From UBA685 sp049890115 (GTDB lineage: Bacteria; Pseudomonadota; Alphaproteobacteria; Puniceispirillales; Puniceispirillaceae), in assembly GCA_049890115.1 (NCBI GenBank), contig JBMHCC010000023.1:1-53480 (forward strand): a stretch of 53,480 nucleotides of DNA, written 5' to 3'. The translations under genes were made by a program, and so were the position numbers. The notes below the pieces were generated by a model that was not told the origin of the DNA, did no database searches, and saw only the letters and a list, made by a program, of their open reading frames with translations. Shown in pieces: positions 16,509-25,308 of this stretch (positions within the stretch are counted from its first letter, which is position 1; each line of letters starts with the position of its first letter).

Positions 16509-17930
16509 ATGCAAACAAAGATGCTGATAAATGGTGCATTAACAGATGGGCTGGGTGATGCCATTGCTATTCTAGATCCTGCAACAGGTGATGAAATTTG
16601 CAGCGTCAACACAGCTAGTGATGAGCAAATTGATGAAGCTGCCAGAAGTGCTGAGGAAGCATTTGCTACATTTGGCCGCACAAGCCCTGCTGAACGCTCT
16701 GCTCTGTTACATGAAATTTGCGATGCCTTAGCAGAAAATGCACAAGAATTAGCAGCGCTAGAAAGCCTTGATGCAGGCAAACCATGGCCATCAGCTCATG
16801 ATGATGAGATACCGTTAATTCTGGATACCTTTCGCTTTTTCGCTGGCGCCGCGCGCACCCAATCAGCGGTGTCAGCTGGTGAATATGTGGCAGGTCATAC
16901 CAGCATGATACGCAAAGACCCTGTTGGTCCAGTGGCAGCGATTGCACCATGGAATTACCCTTTGATGATGGCAGCGTGGAAACTAGCAGCGCCTTTGGCA
17001 GCTGGCTGTCCTGTAACCTTAAAACCATCAGAGCTCACCCCTCTATCTGCCCTAAAGGCAGGAGAATTAATCAAAGATATCGTGCCAAAAGGCGTTGTGA
17101 ATATCTTATTTGGCACAGGCCAGAGCGTTGGCGATAAGCTGATAAACCATCCTGCAATAGAGGCGATTTCGGTGACAGGCTCACAACGTACAGGCTCTGC
17201 CGCTCTTGCAGCAGCCTCACAGAAAATCCGTCATGTACATCTAGAATTAGGCGGCAAAGCACCTGTGATTGTGTTTGATGATGCCGCTATTGCCGCAGTG
17301 GCTGAGACAGTGCGTTATGGTTCTTTTTTCAATGCTGGCCAAGATTGTGCACAGCCATGCCGTATCATGGTGCAAGATAGCATTTATGATGAAGTGGTTA
17401 GCGCTATTTGTGATGAAGTCTCACAAATTAAGGTTGGCGCTCAGCGTGCTGAGGGCACAGAAATGGGCCCGCTTATTTCAGCTGCCCAGCGTGACGCTGT
17501 AGCAGGCTTTGTTGATAGAGCCAGAGATCATTGTGATGTTGTTGTTGGCGGCAAAGCAATTGATGGCGATGGGTTTTTTTATGAGCCAACAGTGCTTGCC
17601 AATGTTGCCAATGATGCCGAAGCAGCATGTCATGAAATTTTTGGCCCAGTTGTGACGATTGAACGTTTTCACGATGAAGATGATGCCTTAAAAATTGCCA
17701 ATGCCAGCAATTATGGTCTGGCCTCTTCAGTTTGGACGGCTAATACAGGGCGTGCAATGCGTGTATCATCTGCTTTGCGCTATGGCTTTACATGGGTCAA
17801 TACGCATGGGGTGGCAACACCAGAGATGCCATGGGCAGCCATGAAATCATCAGGCACTGGCTGTGATATGTCTGTTTATGCACTTGATGCCTATACATCT
17901 GTCAGACATGTGATGATTGCTCATGACTAG
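16509..17930 (+). CDS. Aldehyde dehydrogenase (betaine- or amino-aldehyde type)
   Basis: A 473-residue NAD(P)-dependent ALDH. It has AIAPWNYPLMMAAWK, the catalytic Glu in LELGGKAPVIV and the catalytic Cys in FNAGQDCAQPCR. The Gln-Asp-Cys context is close to gamma-aminobutyraldehyde/betaine-aldehyde dehydrogenases. It would oxidise an aldehyde, such as one released by Rieske-mediated C-N cleavage of carnitine. The start is ATG 16509, since AAGG lies about 10 nt upstream; a TTG at 16491 is also in frame. Its stop overlaps the next start by 8 nt, indicating translational coupling. Confidence 0.88.
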   Translation: MQTKMLINGALTDGLGDAIAILDPATGDEICSVNTASDEQIDEAARSAEEAFATFGRTSPAERSALLHEICDALAENAQELAALESLDAGKPWPSAHDDEIPLILDTFRFFAGAARTQSAVSAGEYVAGHTSMIRKDPVGPVAAIAPWNYPLMMAAWKLAAPLAAGCPVTLKPSELTPLSALKAGELIKDIVPKGVVNILFGTGQSVGDKLINHPAIEAISVTGSQRTGSAALAAASQKIRHVHLELGGKAPVIVFDDAAIAAVAETVRYGSFFNAGQDCAQPCRIMVQDSIYDEVVSAICDEVSQIKVGAQRAEGTEMGPLISAAQRDAVAGFVDRARDHCDVVVGGKAIDGDGFFYEPTVLANVANDAEAACHEIFGPVVTIERFHDEDDALKIANASNYGLASSVWTANTGRAMRVSSALRYGFTWVNTHGVATPEMPWAAMKSSGTGCDMSVYALDAYTSVRHVMIAHD

Positions 17931-18672
17931 GAAAGTTGCGATTATCACAGGTGGCAGCCGCGGTATCGGTCATGCCATTGTCAGCCATCTTCATAAGACA
18001 GGCTATCAGATTGTTACTAATGGCCGTGGCAAAAGACCTGATGATTTGCCAGATGATATTATCTGGGTACAGGCTGATATTTCACAAACAGATGATGCGG
18101 TCAAACTCTGCCAAGCCGCACGTGACCATTTTGGAGCGATTGATATCTTGGTCAATAATGCTGGCACACAGGTGGAAAAAACCATTGCAGATAGTGATGA
18201 TGATGATTGGGATTTGGTCATTAATACGAATTGCAAAGGCGTCTTTAATATGTGCCGTGAAGCCTTAAAAGATATGACAAAAAAGGGCGGCAATATCATT
18301 AATATTGGCTCTATTTCAGGCGTGGTATCAGATCCCTCTATGGCACTTTATAATGCCTCAAAGGCGTTCGTTCATGGGTTAACGCGCTCTATTGCGATTG
18401 ATCATGGGCCGCAAGTGAGATGCAATGCTATCCGCCCTGGCTGGATTATGACACAAATGGCTGAAGATGGATTTGCATTGGCAGATGACCCTGAAAAGGC
18501 AATGGCAGATGCGCTGGCACGTCATCCCGTTGGCCGCTTTGGCACACCAGATGATATTGCCAAAATGGTTGCATGGCTGGCATCAGATGAGTCTGCCTAT
18601 TTGAATGGCGAATGCATTACTGTTGATGGCGGAATGACAGCCGCATCACCTTTGAATCCAGGATTATTTTAA
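17923..18672 (+). CDS. SDR-family dehydrogenase (second paralogue in operon)
   Basis: A 249-residue short-chain dehydrogenase. It has TGGSRGIGHAI, NNAGTQVEK, the serine of INIGSISG and the catalytic YNASK. The sequence following beta-2 (TNGRGK) lacks an acidic residue and suggests NADP preference. The start ATG at 17923 overlaps the ALDH stop by 8 nt. It is moderately similar to the SDR at 14731 but clearly divergent. It probably handles a different intermediate of the same pathway. Confidence 0.85.
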   Translation: MTRKVAIITGGSRGIGHAIVSHLHKTGYQIVTNGRGKRPDDLPDDIIWVQADISQTDDAVKLCQAARDHFGAIDILVNNAGTQVEKTIADSDDDDWDLVINTNCKGVFNMCREALKDMTKKGGNIINIGSISGVVSDPSMALYNASKAFVHGLTRSIAIDHGPQVRCNAIRPGWIMTQMAEDGFALADDPEKAMADALARHPVGRFGTPDDIAKMVAWLASDESAYLNGECITVDGGMTAASPLNPGLF

Positions 18673-18673
18673 C

Positions 18674-19612
18674 ATGGAATTTGCACATTGTTCTTGTCTT
18701 GGCGGCGGTGTTATTGGTGCTAGCTGGGCAGCATTATTTCTAGCATCTGGTCGCTCTGTTGCCTTATATGACCCTGCACCAGATAGTGAGGCATCTGTTA
18801 GAGATTACATAAAAACGGCCTGGCCGACTTTGGAACAGCTTGGCCTAACCGCTCATGGTAATCCTGATGCTATCACCTTTTGCCAATCAGCCGCTGAGGC
18901 AGCTGATGGTGCCGATTTTATTCAGGAAAATGTGCCAGAACGCCTTGCCATCAAAACAGCTATTTTTGCTGAAATAGAACCTGTTTTGCGTGATGGTGCT
19001 ATTGTTGCAAGCTCTGCATCTGGTCTCACTCTTAGCCAAATGCAACAAGGCTGGCAGAACCCATCTCATTTTGTTTTGGGTCATCCTTTTAATCCGCCGC
19101 ATCTTATCCCGCTAGTAGAGGTGCTTGGCAATGAGAAGACACAAGATGGCGTGGTGGAACAAGCGCGCTCTTTTTATGAATCAGTTGGCAAGGTGACAAT
19201 CAGGCTGAATAAAGAAAAAAATGGTCATGTCGCAAATAGATTACAAGCGGCAATATGGCGTGAGGCGATTAGCCTTGTGGTTGAAGGTGTCGCCTCTGTT
19301 GAAGATGTTGATAAGGCTGTCTGGGCTGGACCTGGTTTGCGCTGGGCCACGATGGGGCCAACGATGCTATTTCACTTAGGTGCTGGTGCTGGCGGCCTGC
19401 AGGCCTTTTGCGATCATTTCTCTGATACTTTTAATGGTTGGTGGGATGAATTAGGCCAGCCCTATCTTGATGAAGAAGTAATAAAAACCATCATTGATGG
19501 CGTAGCGCAACAAGCTGATGGTCACTCTGTTGCTGAATTATCTGCCAGACGAGATGCGCTTTTGACAGCCATACAAAAGGCCACAAAACCATTGCGTGAC
19601 GGTGCAGAGTAA
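18674..19612 (+). CDS. 3-hydroxyacyl-CoA dehydrogenase-family enzyme, L-carnitine dehydrogenase-like
   Basis: A 312-residue NAD-binding dehydrogenase. It has a Rossmann start (GGGVIGASWAALFLASG), VLGHPFNPPHLIPLVEV around the catalytic His, and a C-terminal domain with KNGHVANRLQAA and GPGLRWATMGP. Relatives oxidise the beta-hydroxyl of L-carnitine, L-gulonate or 3-hydroxyacyl-CoA. The BKACE and Rieske partners favour a carnitine-like acid. The thioesterase domain found fused to some carnitine dehydrogenases is absent. It begins 1 nt after the SDR stop and is the last gene of the operon. Confidence 0.8.
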   Translation: MEFAHCSCLGGGVIGASWAALFLASGRSVALYDPAPDSEASVRDYIKTAWPTLEQLGLTAHGNPDAITFCQSAAEAADGADFIQENVPERLAIKTAIFAEIEPVLRDGAIVASSASGLTLSQMQQGWQNPSHFVLGHPFNPPHLIPLVEVLGNEKTQDGVVEQARSFYESVGKVTIRLNKEKNGHVANRLQAAIWREAISLVVEGVASVEDVDKAVWAGPGLRWATMGPTMLFHLGAGAGGLQAFCDHFSDTFNGWWDELGQPYLDEEVIKTIIDGVAQQADGHSVAELSARRDALLTAIQKATKPLRDGAE

Positions 19613-19623
19613 AGCGGCCTTGG

Positions 19624-20529
19624 TCAGATAGAGGCAGGCTTATCATGCTTATCAGAGCGGCTAGCGGTTATCACCTCTATCAAAGCTGCCAGCATGATCA
19701 AAATGGTGCCAATCAGCTCTGCTTGTCCAAAGGGCTCACCTGAAAATAACATGGCAGAGACAGCCCCAACCACAACCTCGCTCATCAATAAAATACCAAC
19801 ACGTGCTGGTGTTAAGATGCGCGCTGGCGCAATAGTCAGCCAAAACATCGGAATAGCAAATAGTGCAAAACAAGCGGTAAAACCGATTATATAAAACCAA
19901 TCTATGGCTGTTTGTGGCAATGTTGGCACATCACCAATCAGAGCCAAAGATAGCAAGGATACAACAAGACTGCCTGCTAGAAAGCTGATAAGCTGTGGCA
20001 TTACAGGAATGGTTTGTGCACGAAGCAAACCAAGCGAGCCTATCGCCCAGAATATACCAGATAATAACGCTAGCACATCACCAAGATTACGCGGTATCGG
20101 CAGATTATTACCACTGCCTAGGATGGCATAGAGCCCTAAAAAAGCACATAAGATCACAGCTATGCGGGCAAAGGTCACGCTTTCACGCAAAATGAAAACA
20201 CCAAGCAAAGTGCCCCAAACAGGTGTTAAATAAAATAGCAATATAGAGCGAATGACATCGGTATAAGACAGGCTAGTGGTATAAAGTGAAAAGGCACATC
20301 CTGTCATCATGCCACTAAATAGCAAGATGCGCCATTGGCTGATAATGATTGCGCGATACCGCCAGATAACAGGAAATAAACCTATCAGACATGTGATATA
20401 GAGGATGATGCCTGCAGAGGTGCCTGTCATGCCAAGCTGCTCAAGCATCCGCAATGGCAACCAATAAATGCCCCACATACAACCACCAGCGATCAGATAT
20501 AGACTTGCACGCTGTGCTGTCATAGTCAT
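19624..20529 (-). CDS. EamA/DMT-superfamily transporter
   Basis: A 301-residue protein with about ten hydrophobic segments arranged as two EamA repeats. Characteristic pieces include LYTTSLSYTDVIRSILLFYLT and PVWGTLLGVFILRE. The substrate is unknown; members export or import amino acids and related metabolites. It lies 27 nt downstream of proV on the same strand and probably belongs to the transporter operon. It converges with the carnitine-type operon 11 nt away. Confidence 0.85.
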   Translation of the reverse strand: MTMTAQRASLYLIAGGCMWGIYWLPLRMLEQLGMTGTSAGIILYITCLIGLFPVIWRYRAIIISQWRILLFSGMMTGCAFSLYTTSLSYTDVIRSILLFYLTPVWGTLLGVFILRESVTFARIAVILCAFLGLYAILGSGNNLPIPRNLGDVLALLSGIFWAIGSLGLLRAQTIPVMPQLISFLAGSLVVSLLSLALIGDVPTLPQTAIDWFYIIGFTACFALFAIPMFWLTIAPARILTPARVGILLMSEVVVGAVSAMLFSGEPFGQAELIGTILIMLAALIEVITASRSDKHDKPASI

Positions 20530-20556
20530 AGGCCCTTCATCTTTGCTGGCACTTAC

Positions 20557-21597
20557 TTAATAGATTTTCTGACCGCCAGAGGCTGTGCGTGGCACCAATG
20601 CTTTGACCAGATCTTTCATATCAATTTGCCCAACTGCCTTGCCATCTTCCATAACACGGTAAATATGATTGGTATCACCATCTGATAAAGCAATAAGCTG
20701 CTCCAAGCTTTGATTAGCATCGACATCACCTGCTTTTTTCACTCGCTTTAGCGGTGTCATAACAGAGCGCACCCGCAGCACTCTGGCGCGGTTAATATCG
20801 CTGACGAAATCTTCAATATATGGGTCATTCGGTGCTAGCAAAATAGATTGCGGTTCACCTTGTTGAACAACAGCACCATCTTTTAAAATAACAAGATGAT
20901 CAGCTAGCTTTAAGGCTTCATCCAGATCATGCGTGATGAAAATGATAGTCTTATGAAGTTCTTTCTGAAGTTCTAGCAAAAGATTTTGCATGTCTGTGCG
21001 AATAAGAGGATCAAGTGCTGAAAAGGCTTCATCCATCAGCATAATATCAGTATTGGCTGTTAGTGCGCGTGCAATGCCGACACGTTGCTGCATGCCGCCT
21101 GATAATTGTGAAGGGAATAAAGCGCCGCACCCTTCAAGCCCAACACGGTTTAGCCATTTATCAGCCTGGCTATGACAATCCTTTTGCGGAATGCCTTGGA
21201 CTGATAATGGCATTGCTGCATTATCTAGAACTGTTTTATGAGGCAGTAAGGCAAATTTCTGAAACACCATCGACATTTGTTTTTGTCTAATTTCACGAAG
21301 CTGGTGTTTCTCCATTTGCATCACATCAATACCATCAACCAAAATTTCACCCTTGGTTGGTTCAATCAGACGGTTTAAATGACGGATTAATGTTGATTTC
21401 CCAGAGCCTGATAGCCCCATAATCACAGTAATCTCGCCAGCCTTCATATCAATATTGATATCTTGCAAGCCAAGCACATGACCATGATCTTCTAGTAATT
21501 GTGCCTTATTCACACCGTTTTTGACCTTATCAACCATATCTGCTGATTGCGGGCCAAAAATCTTGTAAAGGCCTTTGATAGATACTTTTGTACTCAT
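20557..21597 (-). CDS. proV: Glycine betaine/choline-type ABC transporter ATPase ProV
   Basis: A 346-residue ABC ATPase. It has Walker A GLSGSGKSTLIRHL, signature LSGGMQQRVGIARA and Walker B IMLMDEAFSALDP, followed by a C-terminal CBS-type regulatory tail (HIYRVMEDGKAVGQID). The LSGGMQQRVGIA signature and the DEAFSALDP sequence are typical of ProV/OpuAA. It powers uptake of betaine, choline, carnitine or choline-O-sulfate. The start is ATG 21597 with TGAGG 9 nt upstream; this leaves proW 11 nt upstream. The operon order is proX, proW, proV, EamA. Confidence 0.92.
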   Translation of the reverse strand: MSTKVSIKGLYKIFGPQSADMVDKVKNGVNKAQLLEDHGHVLGLQDINIDMKAGEITVIMGLSGSGKSTLIRHLNRLIEPTKGEILVDGIDVMQMEKHQLREIRQKQMSMVFQKFALLPHKTVLDNAAMPLSVQGIPQKDCHSQADKWLNRVGLEGCGALFPSQLSGGMQQRVGIARALTANTDIMLMDEAFSALDPLIRTDMQNLLLELQKELHKTIIFITHDLDEALKLADHLVILKDGAVVQQGEPQSILLAPNDPYIEDFVSDINRARVLRVRSVMTPLKRVKKAGDVDANQSLEQLIALSDGDTNHIYRVMEDGKAVGQIDMKDLVKALVPRTASGGQKIY

Positions 21598-21608
21598 CGC
21601 AAAAGGCC

Positions 21609-22643
21609 TCACTTTACAACACGTGCTTTATCAACACGTGATAAAGCCGCTTTGGAAACTCTGTCCAAAATCACCGCCAGCAAAACAATGCCAACACCAG
21701 CAACAATGCCAACGCCAAGTTCCAAATTACGAATCCCGCGCAATACCAAAACACCAAGACCAGGTGCTGATACCAGAGATGCAATCACAACCATCGCAAG
21801 GCTCATCATGATGGTTTGATTCACCCCTGCCATAATATTGGGAAGTGCCAAAGGCAGCTCAACACGAACCAATTTTTGCAATGAATTCATGCCAAAAGCG
21901 TTTGATGCCTCTATCACATCCTTATCAACAAGCCTGATACCAAGATCAGTCAGTCGTATCACTGGCACAATGGCATAAAGAATAATCGCAATGCCATAGA
22001 GCTTTGATTCAGTCACTGAAAATAAAAAGATCAGCGGGATAAGATAAACAAAGGTCGGCAGGGTTTGAAGCAAATCCAATAGTGGCACAATCATACGCTG
22101 AGCATTATCTGATTTTGACATACCAATGCCAATGGGAACCCCAAATAAAACAGATAAAGATGTGCATACAAACACGATTGCCAGCGTTTGCATTGCCACA
22201 TCAAAATGATCAATAAACCCAAATAACACCAATACCGCAGCAACAAATCCTGTCACTAATGCAGAGCGGCTCACAAACCATGAGACCACTATCAACGCTG
22301 GTATCATGACCCACCAAGGGGCTGTCTCAAAGGCATATAATGTACCATCTAAGAGCCAGCTAAGCGGCTGTGTCAGCGGATCTAGAAAAAATTTCAATTC
22401 AGCGCGAACCGCCAGAAACCCTTGTTCAATGCCTTCTGTTAAATCGCGTGTCTGGCCAATTTTGGCGCAAGCCTGATGCAATTCATCAAGCGAGGGAAAA
22501 GGCAGATTTTCGGTTGCAACCGCGCCGTCATTGCCTTTGGCTTTGGCAAGTAGCTGTGCCATTGACATAGGCCCATCTGTTTTATCAGCATCACACCAGT
22601 CACGAAGACCAAGGCTGTCAAAAAGGCTGTCATAAGTGGCCAT
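21609..22643 (-). CDS. proW: Glycine betaine/choline-type ABC permease ProW
   Basis: A 344-residue inner-membrane permease. It has a soluble N-terminal region of about 95 residues, several membrane segments, and the permease-ATPase contact loop around EASNAFGMNSLQKLVRVELP. LDLLQTLPTFVYLIPLIFLF is characteristic of ProW. It forms the channel with ProV and ProX. The start is ATG 22643; the gap to proX is 73 nt. Confidence 0.92.
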   Translation of the reverse strand: MATYDSLFDSLGLRDWCDADKTDGPMSMAQLLAKAKGNDGAVATENLPFPSLDELHQACAKIGQTRDLTEGIEQGFLAVRAELKFFLDPLTQPLSWLLDGTLYAFETAPWWVMIPALIVVSWFVSRSALVTGFVAAVLVLFGFIDHFDVAMQTLAIVFVCTSLSVLFGVPIGIGMSKSDNAQRMIVPLLDLLQTLPTFVYLIPLIFLFSVTESKLYGIAIILYAIVPVIRLTDLGIRLVDKDVIEASNAFGMNSLQKLVRVELPLALPNIMAGVNQTIMMSLAMVVIASLVSAPGLGVLVLRGIRNLELGVGIVAGVGIVLLAVILDRVSKAALSRVDKARVVK

Positions 22644-22716
22644 AATTCTTGTCCGAGCAATGAGAGCGAAAAATGCTGGCCATCAATGATATGGCCAGCA
22701 TCAGATAAGATGATGA

Positions 22717-23682
22717 TTAATTCAACAAAGCAGATAGATTTGCTTTAGCGCTATCATTCAGCCAGTTGCCCCACACATCTTTATAATTGGTCAAGAAATA
22801 AACAGCTGCTTCTTCATAAGACGCACCATTTGCATCCTGCCATGCCAGAACCTCATTCATCTGAGTATTTGTGAACTGAACATTGCTCATCAATTTGGCA
22901 ATTTCAGGTTCACGATCAGCGAATGTGGTTGTTGCCACTGTCAGAACAACCGCTGTTGGATAGCTTGACATTTGTGGGTTTGCGCAATCATCAGTCACAT
23001 TACAAGCATGTGCTTCTTCATTATAAGGACCTAAGTCAACCTGTGCCATTGGATAAGAACCCAAGACAGATGTTGGCGCCCAATAATAACCAAACCATGG
23101 ATCTTTGCTCTCATAAGCAGCTGCAATAGCAGTTGCCAAAGTCTCACCAGAACCATGCTGGAAACGCTCAATGCCAGACTCCATCAAACCAGATGCTTTC
23201 AGATTAGAATGGTTGGTAAAGTTACAACCCCAGCCATCTGGACAATCATGGAAACGACCACCAACCAGTTCAGGATTTGCTTTAATGCCTTCAATCGTTG
23301 TCAGCTCTGGATGCGCATCAGCCAGATATTGTGGAATCCACCAGCCTTCAACACCGCCATCAACTAGCACATTTGCCAGCTCAACCACCTTGCCCTGATC
23401 TTTTAGATCATAATAAGCAGGGGTATAGGCTGCCCATAATTCTGTAACCAGATCAGGTTCACCTGTTTCTGCCAAAGAGGCAACAGCAGGCGTTGTTGAT
23501 GATGGCACAAGCTGAACGGTGCAACCATAACCCTGTTCCATCAGAAATTTCGAAATATAGGTAACAACAGCTGATGATGCCCAATCCATTTCTGTAATGG
23601 ACACATCACCACAATCAGCAGATGCCGTATTCGCTGAGGCAACGCCGAAAGACAGCGCTGCTGCAAAAATAAATTTCTTCAT
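22717..23682 (-). CDS. proX: ProX-type periplasmic binding protein for a quaternary ammonium substrate
   Basis: A 321-residue protein with a Sec signal peptide (MKKFIFAAALSFGVASA, cleavage near NTASA). The mature part begins with ITEMDWASSAVVTYISKFLM and is rich in Trp/Tyr, as expected for aromatic-cage binding of quaternary amines. Paired cysteines (CNVTDDC and CPDGWGC) are present. Choline-O-sulfate, betaine or carnitine are likely ligands given betC and the Rieske/BKACE operon nearby. It is the first gene of the transporter operon and has an AGGGAGG-type ribosome site upstream. Confidence 0.9.
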   Translation of the reverse strand: MKKFIFAAALSFGVASANTASADCGDVSITEMDWASSAVVTYISKFLMEQGYGCTVQLVPSSTTPAVASLAETGEPDLVTELWAAYTPAYYDLKDQGKVVELANVLVDGGVEGWWIPQYLADAHPELTTIEGIKANPELVGGRFHDCPDGWGCNFTNHSNLKASGLMESGIERFQHGSGETLATAIAAAYESKDPWFGYYWAPTSVLGSYPMAQVDLGPYNEEAHACNVTDDCANPQMSSYPTAVVLTVATTTFADREPEIAKLMSNVQFTNTQMNEVLAWQDANGASYEEAAVYFLTNYKDVWGNWLNDSAKANLSALLN

Positions 23683-23760
23683 AAAAGTCCTCCCTTATTC
23701 ATTAGGTAAAGTAAGGCAAAAAAAATAACTTTCGGCAAATAAAAAGTGAGACGAGGACAT

Positions 23761-23794
23761 AAACGCCCACACAAAATCTTGCATGGGCGTTTTT
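23761..23794. terminator. Rho-independent-like terminator between metY and proX
   Basis: AAACGCCCA and TGGGCGTTT form a 9-bp perfect stem with a 14-nt loop. On the plus strand the stem runs into TTTTT. On the minus strand the tail is shorter (GTTTAT). It lies between the metY stop at 23845 and the proX start at 23682, so on the minus strand it would end metY transcripts before proX. Confidence 0.55.
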
Positions 23795-23844
23795 GGGGTT
23801 ATTGCCAAAAGAGCATCATCTTGATGCTAGGTGCTTTTTTCCAC

Positions 23845-25152
23845 CTATCCAGCACTATCACCAAGGGCTTGTTCAACATCTTCTATGATATCATCAATAT
23901 GTTCGATACCAACTGACAATCTGACATAGCCAGGGGTTACACCTGCCTGTAGCTGTTCTTCTTGTGATAATTGTGAATGTGTTGTCGATGCTGGATGAAT
24001 GGCAAGGCTGCGTGAATCACCAATATTCGCCACATGGTAAAATAATTTCAGCTGATTGATGAAATTACGACCAGCCTCGATACCACCAGCCAGCTCAACA
24101 CCCACGAGCGCGCCATAACCACGAGTGAGATATTTGTGAGCAGCAGCCTTTTGGTCATCTTTGAAATGGCTTGGGTAAATCACAGATTGCACAGCCGGAT
24201 GTGATGTCAAAAAATCAGCCAATTTTTGCGCATTGCTTTGCTGTTCACGAAAACGCAAGGCCAATGTTTCAAGTCCTTGAATGATATTAAAGGCATTGGT
24301 TGGCGATAAAGCAGCACCTAAATCTCGCAGCAAAACAACCCTGGCTCTTATCGCATAGGCAATTGGTGCCCCAAGAGCTTCAGGGATTAACTCACCCCAA
24401 ACAGCACCATGATAGCTGCCATCAGGTGTATTGAATAAAGGTTGCTGAGATGGCTTTGCCACCCAATCAAATGTGCCTGAATCAATAATGACCCCGCCAA
24501 TAGATGTACCATGACCACCTATATATTTAGTCAATGAATGCACAATCACAGCAGCACCATGATCGAAAGGACGACAGGTAATCGGCGCAGCCGTATTGTC
24601 AACAATCACAGGGATACCTAATTCACGACCAATAGCAGCAATTTCTGCAATAGGGAATGGCACCAATTTTGGATTTGGCAAAGTCTCACCAAAATAAGCT
24701 CTTGTTTTATCATCGCTTAAGTCGCGGAAACTCTCTGGATGATCAGGGTTTGCAAAACGCACCTCAATACCCATTTGTTTCAGCGTGTTGGTAAATAAAT
24801 TATAAGTCCCCCCATAAAGGTGAGGCGAGGCAACAATATTATCACCAGCAGAAGCCACATTCTGAATCGCGAGCGCAACAGCAGATGAGCCTGAAGCCAC
24901 TGCTAGAGCCGCAGCACCACCTTCTAAGGCTGCCAGCCTTTCTTCTAACACTTGGGTGGTTGGATTCATAATCCTGGTATAGATATTACCAAGCTCTTGC
25001 AGCGCAAAAAGCTTTTGCGCATGGTCAACATCATCAAATTGATAGCTGGTTGTCTGATAAATTGGGACAGCCACAGAATTAGTGGCTGGATCTTTGCGAA
25101 ATTGGCCGCCATGCAGACCAATCGTTTCTGGATGATTTGTAGTTACGGTCAT
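23845..25152 (-). CDS. metY: O-acetylhomoserine (thiol)-lyase / sulfhydrylase
   Basis: A 435-residue Cys/Met-metabolism PLP enzyme. It has TTSYQFDDVDHAQKLFAL at the N terminus, the PLP-binding Lys in VHSLTKYIGGHGTSIGG, and a C-terminal SLAIHPASTTHSQLS. The length and the HGGQFRKDPATNSVAVPIYQ start match MetY rather than the shorter MetB or MetC. It makes homocysteine from O-acetylhomoserine and sulfide. It diverges from an Lrp/AsnC regulator. The ribosome site AAGGG can pair with an upstream AGCCCT (see findings). Confidence 0.92.
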   Translation of the reverse strand: MTVTTNHPETIGLHGGQFRKDPATNSVAVPIYQTTSYQFDDVDHAQKLFALQELGNIYTRIMNPTTQVLEERLAALEGGAAALAVASGSSAVALAIQNVASAGDNIVASPHLYGGTYNLFTNTLKQMGIEVRFANPDHPESFRDLSDDKTRAYFGETLPNPKLVPFPIAEIAAIGRELGIPVIVDNTAAPITCRPFDHGAAVIVHSLTKYIGGHGTSIGGVIIDSGTFDWVAKPSQQPLFNTPDGSYHGAVWGELIPEALGAPIAYAIRARVVLLRDLGAALSPTNAFNIIQGLETLALRFREQQSNAQKLADFLTSHPAVQSVIYPSHFKDDQKAAAHKYLTRGYGALVGVELAGGIEAGRNFINQLKLFYHVANIGDSRSLAIHPASTTHSQLSQEEQLQAGVTPGYVRLSVGIEHIDDIIEDVEQALGDSAG

Positions 25153-25159
25153 TTTGCTA

Positions 25160-25195
25160 AGCCCTTTTGTTAATAATCGAGGAGGAATGAGGGCT
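25160..25195 (-). promoter_or_regulatory. Possible hairpin covering the metY ribosome-binding site
   Basis: On the minus strand AGCCCT (25190-25195) can pair with AGGGCT (25160-25165), which contains the metY Shine-Dalgarno. The loop is 24 nt. It could lower translation initiation. No known riboswitch consensus was recognised. Confidence 0.3.
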
Positions 25196-25243
25196 CTATG
25201 TAAAGGAGGGAAGTTTTTAAAAAAACAGAAATTATGAATATTT

Positions 25244-25289
25244 TTCTATATTTTCTATCTTATTCTATCTAAAGTGAACTTTGTTCTAT
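25244..25289. repeat. Helically phased TTCTAT tracts, candidate Lrp/AsnC binding region
   Basis: TTCTAT occurs at 25244, 25253, 25263 and 25284. The steps of 9, 10 and 21 bp are close to whole helical turns. They lie between the divergent metY and lrp-like genes, 20 bp before the regulator start. AsnC/Lrp proteins often wrap phased AT-rich DNA, so autoregulation plus control of metY is a reasonable inference. Confidence 0.45.
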
Positions 25290-25308
25290 TTACTATTGAG
25301 ATATTAGA

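Noticed and set aside
25153..25308. SAM-II riboswitch ahead of metY
   Set aside because: Hairpin and downstream pseudoknot sequences typical of SAM-II were not found; only a simple pairing over the ribosome site is visible.
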